From Aedes albopictus (Eukaryota > Arthropoda > Insecta > Diptera > Culicidae), in contig NC_085136.1 of assembly GCF_035046485.1 (NCBI RefSeq), forward strand, positions 78,881,734 to 78,945,733: a DNA stretch of 64,000 bases, read 5' to 3'. The notes beneath the pieces were generated by a model. The model ran no database searches and was not told the origin of the DNA. It was given only the letters and a program-made list of their open reading frames with translations. The translations under genes and the position numbers were made by a program. The stretch's first letter is position 1, and every line of letters begins with the position of its first letter. This document shows, piece by piece, positions 38,101 to 50,100 of this stretch.

Positions 38101-41100
38101 ATTCTGACCACCTAGACCTACCTGTGCGCCGACTATATTTTGCTCGGCGGCAGCGTGATGGCGATTTTTGGCCGGCGGCGACGACGACACGCCGGTGGCA
38201 TCTTTCGGCGGCGTGAATCGGCGTGACCAAAATTTGACCATTGAATGAATACCTTTTGTAAGTCCTGTTCAGATCCGTTGCTGCGACCAGTGATTAGACC
38301 TATTGTGACAATACCCGCATCCTTAGTGTAGTTCATGTTGCAATACTGCATTGCAATTAAAGGCAATACAATAGAGATTTTGCTACATTTTTTGTTTAAT
38401 TTATTCAGAGGGAAGGAATCTCGTTTCTTCATGGAGGAATCTCAGAAGGAATTCCAGGAGGAATCTTGAAAGAAACTGGAGAAATCCATGAAGAAAATTC
38501 TGGGGTTATCTCTGCAGGAACTGCTGTATGAAATCCTGAAGGAACTACTGCAGAATTCTCTGGTGGTTCAAAAGTCTGTCGAGGAATTTCAGAAGAAAAT
38601 CCAGGAGGATTCCATAAATGAATGCAAGAAGAAATACTAAGGGATTTATAGCAGAAATCCTCGAAGGAATTCCAGCGGGAATTTCTAAGGAAATTCGAGA
38701 AGGAACCCTTTAAGCAAGGATTTCTAGGAGGCATCAACGAAAAATACCCAGGAGAAATTCCGAAAGATTTTGTAGCAGGAAACCTCAAAAGAATTCAAGT
38801 GGGAGTTTAGAAGAAAATTAGAAAAAGAGTCCCCAAAGGAATTCTAACAGGAATCAACGAAAATTACCTTAGAGATGTATTTCTGGATGAATTCCAGGAG
38901 AAATCCCTGAAAGAATTCTAGGAGGAATCCCCGAAGGAATTCTAAGTGGAATTCTCGCAGGAATTCCAGAAAGAATCTTCGAAGGAATCTCCGAAGAAAT
39001 TACAGGAGAAATTTATGCAGAAATCCCAGGAGGAGCCACCGAAAGAACTTCGGAAGAAATCTTCGAAGGAATTTCGAGCGTAATCCTCAAAGGTTTTTTA
39101 AGAGGAAACCCCCAAGAGGAATTTCCATAGGAAGTCAGAAGGAATCCCCGAAGAAATTCAAGAAGGAATCCTCGAAGGAACTCTAGGAAGAATCCACGAA
39201 CTCTAGAAAAAATTTCCGAAGGAATGCTTGGAGAAATAACCGAATAAATTCAAGAAGGACACCCTGAAGGAATTCCAGGAGGAATCTAAGGAATTCCAGG
39301 AGGAATTTCCGAAAAAAATAAAAGAGGAATAACCACAGGAATTCCAGAGGAAACTTCAAAGTTATTCCAGGAGGATTTCCCGTGTTAATTTTGGGAGGAA
39401 TCCCCGACGGAATATCAGGAGAAATACCCGAAGAAATATCAGGAGGAAACTTTGAAGGTAGTCCAACAGGAATCCACGAAGGACTTCCAAGACAAATCCC
39501 CGAAGGAACTCTAAGAGGATACCCCGAAGGAATTCCCGGTGGAATCCACGACGGAATATCAAGAGGAATCCCCGAAAGAATTTCAGGAGGAATCCATGAA
39601 GGAAGTCCAGGAGGAATCCCCAAAGAAATTCCAGCAATTATCAACAAAAAAATTCCAGCAGGACTCCAGTAGGAACTTCCAAGGGAATTCGGGTAAGAAT
39701 CTCCAAAGGATTTCAATAACGGATCAACGAAAAATATCCTCTGAAAGAGTTCCAGAAGAAATTCGTGAGGGAATTCTAGGAGGAATCACCGAAGGAATTC
39801 CAAGAGGAATCCCCGAATGAATTCCAGAAGAAATTCCCCAAGGAATTCCAGTAGGAAACCCCGAAGGAATTCTAGGTGGAATCCCCAGAGGAATTCAATG
39901 AAAAATTTCTGGAGCAATCTCCGAAGAAATTCGAAGAGAAATCACAAGAGAAATTCCACGAGGAAACTCCAAAGGAAATCCAGGAAGAACCTCCGAAGTA
40001 ATTGCTGGAGGAGTTCCCGTAGAAATTCCAGGGGGAATCCCCAACGTAATGTCAGGAGGAATCCCCGAAGAAATTTCAAGAGGAATCCTTGAAGAAAGTT
40101 CAGCAGGAATTTCCGAAAGAACTCGAGGATCAATCCCCGAGATAATTCCAGGAGAAATCCCCAAAAGAACTCTAGGAGGAGACCCCGAAGGAATTCCAAA
40201 AGAAATCTCCGAAAGAATTCAAGGAGAAATCTCCGAAGGAATCTCTGAAGGAAGCCCAGAATGAATACTTCGACGGAATTCCACGAGGATATCCTGAAGA
40301 AATTTCAAGAGAAATCTCTGAAGAAATTACAAGAGCAATCCCTACTGGAATCCCAGGGGGGAGAGGAAACCCCATAGAAAGTTCAGAAGAAATCTCCGAA
40401 GAAACTCTAGGAGAAATCACCTAAGAAATTCCAAGAGGGCTCCTGGAGGAATTCTATGAGGAATTCCTGGAAGAAATCAAGGAGGAATCTCCGTAAGAAT
40501 TCTAAAAAAAATCATTGAAGAAATTCCAGGAGGAAACCCCGAAGGAATTTTAAGAGAAATCCACGACAGCGTATCAGGAGAAATCCCCGAAAAAATTTCA
40601 AGAAGAATCCTTGAAGGAATGCAACATTAATATTGTTTGTGCACTGATCACCGGCGCGAAAAATAAAAACCGGCGGCGTGACAAACTGCGGCGTATGGCC
40701 TAGGTGATCAGAATCATGAGATAAACCATGTCAAAGTTCTTCGTTTTAAATGCACACTGGCGCCACATAGCGACGGAATTACGCACTAAACTTACCACCA
40801 TTTGATAGCCATAGACCTTCTGATCAACATTGCTGAAGACACGAACATTCTAGGTGGTCAGAATCATGAGATAAACCATGTCAAAGTACTTCATTGTAAA
40901 TGCACACTAGCGCCACATAGCGGTGGAATTATGCACTTAAATTACCACCATTTGATAGCCACAGACCTTCTGATCAACATTGCTGAAGACACGAACATTC
41001 TAGGTGGTCAGAATCATGAGATAAACCATGTCAAAGCACTTCATTGTAAATGCACACTAGCGCCACATAGCGGCGGAATTACGCACTAAAATTACCACCA

Positions 41101-44100
41101 TTTGATAGCCATAACCCTTCTGATCAACATTGCTGAAGACACGAACATTCTAGGTGGTCAGAATCATGAGATAAACCATGTCAAAGCACTTCATTGTAAA
41201 TGCACACTAGCGCCACATAGCGGCGGAATTACGCACTAAAATTACCACCATTTGATAGCCACAGACCTTCTGATCAACATTGCTGAAGACACGAACATTG
41301 TAGGTGGTCAGAATCATGAGATAAACCATGTCAAAGCACTTCATTGTAAATGCACACTAGCGCCACATAGCGGCGGAATTACGCACATAAATTACCACCA
41401 TTTGATAGCCACAGACCTTCTGATCAACATTGCTGAAGACACGAACATTCTAGGTGGTCAGAATCATGAGATAAACCATGTCAAAGCACTTCATTGTAAA
41501 TGCACACTAGCGCCACATAGCGGCGGAATTACGCATTAAAATTACCACCATTTGATAGCCATAACCCTTCTGATCAACATTGCTGAAGACACGAACATTC
41601 TAGGTGGTTTGAATCATGAGATAAACCATGTCAAAGCACTTCATTGTAAATGCACACTAGCGCCACATAGCGGCGGAATTACGCACTAAAATTACCACCA
41701 TTTGATAGCCACAGACCTTCTGATCAACATTGCTGAAGACACGAACATTGTAGGTGGTCAGAATCATGAGATAAACCATGTCAAAGCACTTCATTGTAAA
41801 TGCACACTAGCGCCACATAGCGGCGGAATTACGCACCAAAATTACCACCATTTGATAGCCATAGGTCTTCTGATCAACTTTGCTGAAGGTCTAAACTATG
41901 CAGGGGATACGGTTTTTGAGATACAGTTCAGAAAGTGATGAAGTCTTCAGGTGATGCCAAACTTTCTGGGGGTGCTGCAATATTCAACTGGGGTGTTGCA
42001 ATACTAGGCGATGCGATTCCATATTTATGGCGGGTAGTGTATATTCATTTTCTCTAACAGTTAGGACGTTGCCATTGTGCCACGACGTCTCATCAAGCTA
42101 TAAACTAAATAACATAAGGGTTTCATAAATATCAAATTTATCAAAAAAAAAAACATTGTTAAGCCGATACGTTTTGCAACGTTAGATGAGAAAATACATG
42201 AACATATCGTAGAAGACATCTTCATATTTGAATTAAAAAACAAAGTATTTGGCTACAAACATATCTGAAGGTCCAATCTACAAAAAAGGTTCTCTTTTTT
42301 CGATTCTCTTTAAGTAATTACGATGTCACAGTGGACATTTTGATAATTTGTGATGTGTAGATCTTAAAAGGATTGTTTAATCTACTTTCCGATGCAAGAA
42401 GTAAATCAAAACTTATAAATACAAACACATTATACTCGAAAGAGGGGAGACCTAATGAGAGCCACTCATCTGCACTTAGGACCTATAGAAACGTTTGGCC
42501 TGATTTAGCAATTTACTCACACGTATTCTTCCGTTTGCTCCATCGTTGGCTGAAAAAAAAAACTAATAGGGCACTACTCTGTCCCCATTCGCACAACAGT
42601 CCCATGTGAATAGGAAACCTACACTGAAAAACCAGAAAACTCAAATTTGAGTATTTTTAAACTCACTTTTGGATTCTTTTTTGCATCCTATTTCATTCGC
42701 TCTCTTTGTTGTTGTCAAAGAGTGAATAGCAAAACAACCCAACTTTGAGAGTTCGATGCGGGAAGCCAAAATTGAGTAGTGACATTCCTTAAGACATCTG
42801 GAAATAATCTGTGGAGGTTTTCCTGGAGTACTTTCTGGTGAAATCCTGGCTGAGCTCCTGGAGGAATTCTAGGTTTCATCTGGCTTTGGGAATCACAGAA
42901 GAAACTCTAGAAAGTATCACAGATGAAGCATCAGAAGGAATCCTAAATAAACCCGCGGAAGAAACTCATTAAGAATTACCTGGGATTCCCAGAAGCATTT
43001 TCTAGTTAAGTCCAGGAATCCCGGATGGCATTCGTGTGGAGCCCAGAAGGAGCTCCTGGAGGTCAGAGATTCTTCTTGAAGTTCCTTCAGAAGATCCTGC
43101 TGGGATTCTTCTTAGAGTTTCTTCTGAGATCCCGGAAAAGATTAAAGTTGGGATTCCTCCAGAATTTCTTTACATGATTCTTTATGAAGTTGTTTAGATT
43201 TTTAAGAGATTCCTTTCCTCCAGATTTTAAGGGATTTCTTCCTAGATTTCTCCAAGAATTCCATCCGAGGTTCTTCTAAAAGTTTCCATTGAAATGTCTT
43301 CAGAAGTTTTTTTTTGGGGATTCTTGGAGTACCTAGAAAACTTAAATTCCGAAAGGAATTGCAGGATGAAAGCCAGAAGAAACAGAAAAGGTATTCCCTG
43401 CAATGCTGCTGGAGAATTTCTATAATATAATATTGTAGTAATTTTCCATGGAACTCATATAGGATCTTCATAAGAATTTCCGATAGAAGTTCCATAAGGA
43501 ATTGCGTATAAAAATCAGAGTGTGCATGTCAGTTGACTACTGGTTATGTTGCCCTATCAAGACGACAATGAAAGGCAACGGCTTTATACTGACCCGTTCT
43601 TCAGTTCACTAAAGATTTAAAGATGGCATATCAGTGATATCCACTCCACACGCCATCACAATCCAGTTCAGTTGTGATGGAAAAGGGAAAATGACAGTCA
43701 CTCAACAGAGCACACAGTGACTTGGATCGCAGTTTGCCTATTAATATCGGCGTTTTCCCTGCCATTGATAGTGACAGAGAACAACTCTGATAAAAACTCC
43801 AGGAGCAATTCTTTAAAATACTCCTGGAAGAATTACCCTAATAACTTTTGGGGGATATCCATATGGAGGAACATCTGGGAGATTTTCTCAATAAACTCCC
43901 AGAGGAATTCTAAAAGTAACTTTTGGAGGAATGCAGAAAAGAATCCATAGGAATCCTGAAAGGATTTTCTGAGAAAAGGCCGGAAACGGTTTTTGAATGA
44001 ATCCCAAAAGGAGTTCCCGGAGGAATCCCGGGAGAAATTCCTAGAGAAAGCCAGGAAGGAGTTCCTGAAAGAATCACAGAAGAAGTTCCTGGAAGAATCC

Positions 44101-47100
44101 CGGAATGAATCCGGGAAGCAGCACCTGAAGGAATCTCAAAAGTGTTCTCGAAGGAATCGTGAAAGGAGCTCCCGAAAGAATTTCCACAAAAATCCCGGGA
44201 GGAATTCTTGAATGAATCCTAAAACTCCTGAATGAGTCCCGGAAGGAGATCCTGGAAGAAATTCCAGGAGGAATCTCATAAAGAATTCCTGAAGTTATCC
44301 TAGAAGCAACTCCTGGAGAAAGCTCCACCTTTCTAGACGAATCCTGGTGATTTCCGGGAAAATCCCTGAAGAAGCTCTTGAAAGAATCCCGTATGGTACA
44401 TACATACATTTATTTGTTCAACATCACATTTAAGACAAGACATAATCAACAACAGTTCGCCACAATACTCAGCTTGTGGCTGCCGCTCTCCATCCTCGGT
44501 CGCGCCCAATGCTCGCCAGGTCGCGCTCCACCTGGTCCGCCCATCGTGCTCTCTGCACTCCACGCCTTCTTGTGTCAACCGGACCAGTAGCAAACACCAG
44601 CTTTAGCAAACACCACTCTTGCAACATGCCCTGCCCACCGTATCCTTCCGGCTTTGGCCACCTTCTGGATGCTGAGTTCGTCGTAAAGTGCAGCGAGCTC
44701 GTGGTTCATCCTTCTCCGCCACACACCTTTCTTCTGCACACCGCCGAATATCGCCCTTAGCATGCGTCGCTCGAAAACTTCGAGTGCTTGCAGGTCCTCT
44801 TCGAGAGTGGTCCATGTCTCGTGTCCGTAGAGGTCCACCAGTCTTATTAGCGTTTTGTACATGGTGCATTTGGTGCGTGGGTGAATCTTTTTCTACTGCA
44901 GTTTCTTCTGGAACCCGTAGTAGGCCCGACTTCCGCTGATGATGCGCCTCCAAATTTCACGGCTCACGTTGTTGTCAGCCGTCAGTAAGGATCCGAGGTA
45001 GACGAATTCCTCCACCACCTCGATAGTATCCCCGTATATCGTAACATTACTACCCAGACGGATCCGGTCGTTTTCGGTTCCGCTTACTAGCATGTACTTT
45101 GTTTTTGAGGCATTCACCACCAGTCCGACCTTTGCTGCTTCGCGTTTCAGGCGGGTGTACAGCTCTGCCACCGTTCCAAATGTTCTGGCAATAATGTCCA
45201 TGTCGTCCGCAAAGCACACAAATTGACCGGATTTTGTGAAAATCGTTCCCCGGCTGTTGAGCCCGGCACGTCGCATCACACCTTCCAGATGTTGAAGAGT
45301 AGACATGAGAGTCCATCACCTTGTCGCAGTCCCCGGCGAGATTCGAATGAACTGGACAGTTCACCCGAAACCCTTACGCAGTTTTGAACATCGGGACCAT
45401 CGTTGCTTTAATCAGTCTAGTCAGCTTCCCAGGAAAGCCGTTTTCGTCCATGACTCTCCATAGCTCTGTGCGGTCGATACTGTCGTATGCCGCTTTGAAG
45501 TCGATGAACAGGTGATGCGTTGGGACCTGGTATTCACGGCATTTCTGGAGGATTTGCCGTGCGGTAAAGATCTGGTCCGTTGTCGACCGGGCGTCGATGA
45601 AGCCGGCTTGATAATTTCCCACGAACTCATTTGTTTTAGGTAACAGACGACGGAAGATGATCTGGGATAGTACTTTGTAGGCAGCATTCAAAATAGTGAT
45701 CGCCCTGAAGTCTCACATTCCAAATGGTCGCCTTTCTTGTGAATGGGGCAGATTACCCCTTCCACTCCTTCGGTAGCTGTTCGGTTTAACTTCCCTCAGC
45801 GTTGGAGTTGGTTCATTTCCGTCCTCCGCTGCACTGGCGTCGCCGTTTCTTCCGTTGCCGTGGGCTCCCGTGCCTACGTTCTCCACGCCGTTCAGGTGCT
45901 GATCGAAGTGCTGCTTCCACCTTTCGATCACCTCACGTTCGTCCGTCAAGAGGCCTCTGTCTTTATCCCTGCACAGCCGTTGCGGGATGCGTTGAGCTTC
46001 TTATAGAACTTCCGTGTTTCTTGGGAACGGCACAGCAGTTCCATTTCTTCACACTCCGCATCTTTCAGGCGGCGCTTTTTCTCCCGAAAGAGGCGGGTCT
46101 GCTGTTTCCGCTTCTGTTTATAACGTTCCACGTTTTGTCGAGTCCCTTGCTGCAGCATTGCCGCCCTCGCTGCGTTCTTCTCCTCCAAAACCGTTCTGCA
46201 CACTTCGTCGAACCATTCGTTCCGTCGATTCCGTTCCACGTACCCGATGGTGCTCTCGGCTGTGTTGTTGATGGCTGCTTTGACTGTACTCCAGCATTCC
46301 TCTAGAGGGGCCTCATCGAGCTTGCCCTCGTCTGGCAACGCGGCTTCGAGATTCTGCGCGTATGCTGAGGCGACATCCGATTGCTTCAGTCGCTCTAGGT
46401 TGTACCGTGGCGGTCGCCGGTACCGTACATTGTTGATGACGGAGAGTTTTGGGCGCAGTTTGACCATCACCAGATAGTGGTGATGAAGCGATAGTGGAGT
46501 CGATGTTGGCGCCACAATAGGTCCTGACGTCGATAATGTCGGAGAAGTGCCGTCCGTCAATCAGAACGTGGTCGATTTGAGATTCCGTCTGCTGTGGTGA
46601 TCTCCAGGTGTAACGATAAGGGAGGCTGTGTTGGAAAAAGGTGCTACGTATGGCCATATTTTTGGAGGCGGCGAAATCAATGAGTCGTAGGCCGTTTTCG
46701 TTCGTCTGCTGGTGGGCGCTGAACTTACCAATCGTCGGTCTGAATTCCTCCTCCTGGCCTACCTGAGCGTTCAAATCTCCTATGATGATCTTGACGTCGT
46801 GGCTTGGGCAGCGGTCGTACTCGCGTTCGAGCTGCGCGTAAAATGCGTCCTTGTCATCATCAGTACTTCCGGAGTGTGGGCTGTGCACGTTTATTATGCT
46901 GAAGTTGAAGAATCGGCCGTTGATCCTCAACCTGCACATTCTTTCGTCGATCGGCCACCAACCGATCACGCGCCTCTGCATATCACCCATCACGATGAAA
47001 GCTGTTCCCAGCTCGCGTGTGTTGCCGCAGCTCTGGTAGATGGTATGATTACCTCTAAACGTTCGCATCATGGATCCTGTCCAACACACCTCCTGCAGCG

Positions 47101-50100
47101 CTACGATGCCGAACCCGTGGTTCTTCAGTAGATCGGCGAGTATGCGGGTGCTCCCAATGAAGTTTTTGTTCGCTGGGGTCGTTGCCGTTGGTCTCGGTTC
47201 GTATTATTCTGTTGCTGATTTTCCGTTACAATGGTTTTTTACGGATGGCTCGTAGGGCCTGACACCAACCCCCTACTTTCCGGAGGACCATAGTGCACAT
47301 ACAGAAAAACTTGTAGTTAGAAGACACAGAATGTTGCTAATTGACAAATTGAGGGACGAATTTTTGAAAAAAATCGCGTTCTGGTGGGATTCGAACCCAC
47401 GACCCCGTATTCGCTAGACCGGTGCTTTAACCAACTACAAGTTTTTCTGTATGTTTATGACATACCAGCTAATCTGGTAAATGCCAGTAAAGGGCAATAT
47501 ATATATATATCAGTGTACCATAGTGCACAGTTGAGCTTAGAGTCCTTCCCTGGCACTCGGACGTAGATCAGCCGCCCCTTACATGGGGATCAGACGCTGT
47601 TGTGAGCCGTTCCTCCTGGAGAACAGACGCTCAGGTTTGCCGAAACAAACCCCCCCTTCCCTGTAAGCCTACGACTCTGGGTCATGTTGATACCAAAATG
47701 CTACTAGTGTTAAGATTGTCAGAAATAAATGTAATCTAGTTTCAACCACCACTGAAGACACACGTCTACAAGCTATTCTCTAACAATTCATCCTATGACT
47801 GCTTCAGGAATTCTTCCAGGAAATCATCGAGAGTCTTGTCTGCCGATTCCTCGAGGCATTTTTCCCATTCTTCCATGAATCCTTCCAGAAATTTATGTCA
47901 ATATTCCTTTGCAAATCTTCTATGAATGCCTTCAACAATTTGTAGTGGGATTTCTACAGAATTTAATGCTGGAATTACACCAGAAATTCCTGATGCAATT
48001 CCTCAAGCAATATGTTTGCTGGGCTTGCTCCAGAAATCACTGGGATTTCTTCCGGAACTTAAGAGACAATTCCGCCAAAGATTTCTAAAGAGATTCCACT
48101 AGGAATCCCTAGAGATTCCTCTGGAGAAATTCTTCCAGAGAATTTTTTATGTATAGCTCTAAAGATTCTTCCAAGAATTTATGTTTGGATTTCTGCAGGA
48201 TTTACTGCAATCCCTGCTGAGATTTATTTTGAAATTCTTTGAAAGAACTACAGGACAATTCCCAGCAAGAATGTCTAAAGGAGTTCCGGATGTAATGCCA
48301 AGAAACTTTTATATAGAAATACCAAGCGGAAATCCCAGGAAATCCACTGAGAAAACTCTATAGGGAAATCTAAAACACAGGATTCCTGAAGAAATCCTCA
48401 TATGAATTCCTCGAGAAATAACTACCAAAGTAACATTTTGATGAATAATTAGTTTTGTAGAGGTTTTGAAAATTACTAATGAACCTAGTTTCTTTTATAT
48501 TGAATTTATGCTGATTCTAAGAACTTCTTTTAGTATATTTCATTAAAAATTGTTAGTTGGGTAAAGGCAATCTTCTACCATCATCATTTAAACAATCCTA
48601 GTGAGATCGCTAAAGAAATCCTAAGATAAATTCTTTAAAGATTTCATAGGTAAGTTCCTGGATAAATCCACGTAGTAATTCTAGAGAAGTTTCTGGAGCA
48701 ATCTCCAAAAATCATAGGGGGCTGCCCATAAACCACGTGGTCATTTTTTTGGGACTTTTCAACCCCCCCCCCTGCGTCGTCATTTGTCCACACAAAATTT
48801 TTAATTTGTCCATACAAAATGATCATTGGCCGAACCCCCCCCCCCTGACCACGTGGTTTAAGGACGGCCCCTAGGATACATTCCTGTGGGAGATTGATTG
48901 ATGAATAAATCCATGCAGGAATTATTGCATAAATCTCTACAGAAACCTCTGGATACATCCCTAGAGGAGTTCCTATAGAACTGGATAAAGTCTTGCTGGA
49001 ATACCAACAAAAATGCTGGAGGAATCCCAGTAGGAGTTTTTTTTTCAAGACGAATTCCTGAGAGTATCACTGGAGGAATGCATGAACAATTGTTAAGGTA
49101 ATATCTGAAGACATTCTTATAGAAATTCCCAGAAAAATTCCTAGAGAAATTTCCGAGCAGTAATTCCTGGAAGAATCTACAGGAAAACATTCCTGGATAA
49201 ATCTACGTATTAACTCTAGGAGGAGTTTTTGGAGACGGAAATTCCTGGATCTCAAGAATTTTTGAAAAAAAAAAACCACAGCAGGAGTTTCTAAAGGAAC
49301 CCAAGAAAAACTTCTGGAGGTATGACAGTAAGAATTCCTGGAAAAAATGTTATTAAATTCTTGGAGGAACACCAGAAGAAATGCATAGAAGAATCGCAAT
49401 TCTTGAAGGAAATGCAGTAATAATTTCTGAAAGAATCCCTCCAAGAATTCCTCAAGAGTTTCCAATGAAGAAATCCATGGAAGACCTCGGCAAAAATTCC
49501 TGAAGCAATTGCAGCAGGATATCTTTAAAGAAATGATTTCTATCCTAGCGTCACATGTTTGCTGATGATCACATCAACATTCAGCAAGACCATGCAGAGG
49601 GTGCCGGCACAGAGAAACAGACGTCACACTCCGGCCGCTTCTCATCGATCACCTTCTTAACGGTTAATTCAAATATTCAGTAGGTGGTCGATTGACCACT
49701 CGCGGCACTGGCATCGTTTTTGCTCCTGTTTGACGTTTGCTCACTACCGCCACCTAGTGGTGGCCCGGCCTACCACAGCACGTTTAGCATTGGGCGATTA
49801 CTTTTTCGTGACCATGTTTTTTAAATGAAATTTGTTCGAAGTTTTACTTCTGTTTCTCTGTGGTGCCGGTGCCGATTTCGATTCCCGGTCGGTTCAGGAA
49901 CTTTTCGTAATGGAAATAAGCCGAAACCCAAAATAATTATTCTAAAATGAACTGTTCCTAAAACAGTATCCGTTATTCACATCCCACTTATTAAAAATCT
50001 GTGGAAAATGTTTCACAATAGAAGCGACTTCAAAACTGCGTTCGGAATTCAAGCGAAATTTGGAAACTTCACCTACCTACGTCAACAAACTCTTGACGCA

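Larger units (their letters stand above)
36627..42039. mobile_element. 5.4-kb fold-back element with tandem-repeat arms (Tc1/mariner-type ends)
   Basis: The first and last 30 bp are perfect inverted repeats beginning CACTACCCGCCATAAATATG. TA flanks both ends (36625-36626, 42040-42041), as in Tc1/mariner elements. The next roughly 120 bp of the two ends also match at about 90 per cent by eye. Inside, each arm is a tandem array of a 150-bp unit (36740-38110 and, inverted, 40700-41930). The 2.6-kb loop is mostly a degenerate 24-bp minisatellite. No transposase ORF is present, so movement would need an enzyme in trans. The layout resembles Drosophila FB elements, but the ends do not. Confidence 0.9.
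44399..47690 (-). mobile_element. RTE-like non-LTR retrotransposon, near full length, degenerate
   Basis: On the - strand: a 5' leader from about 47690, an AP-type endonuclease (47200-46450), a linker (46560-45950), reverse transcriptase (45690-44900) and a C-terminal tail (44860-44575). It ends in an AT-rich 3' UTR with (ATGT)n at 44398-44412, a common RTE-type tail. Several frameshifts divide the ORF. The leader is interrupted by a SINE at 47299-47516. Clade assignment (RTE/JAM1-like) rests on the lack of RNase H, the tail and the sequence style. Confidence 0.8.

Noticed and set aside
39183..40420. Collagen-like or elastomer-like Ile-Pro-Gly proteins
   Set aside because: Arise in several frames and on both strands from the 24-bp minisatellite; no signal peptide, start context or flanking domain.
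36740..41930. CRISPR array
   Set aside because: Eukaryotic context; 150-bp units are contiguous without unique spacers, and no cas genes exist.
40802..41938. Repeated 78-95-codon ORFs as a gene family
   Set aside because: They are the 150-bp tandem units read in frame; spacing of 450 bp reflects the higher-order repeat.
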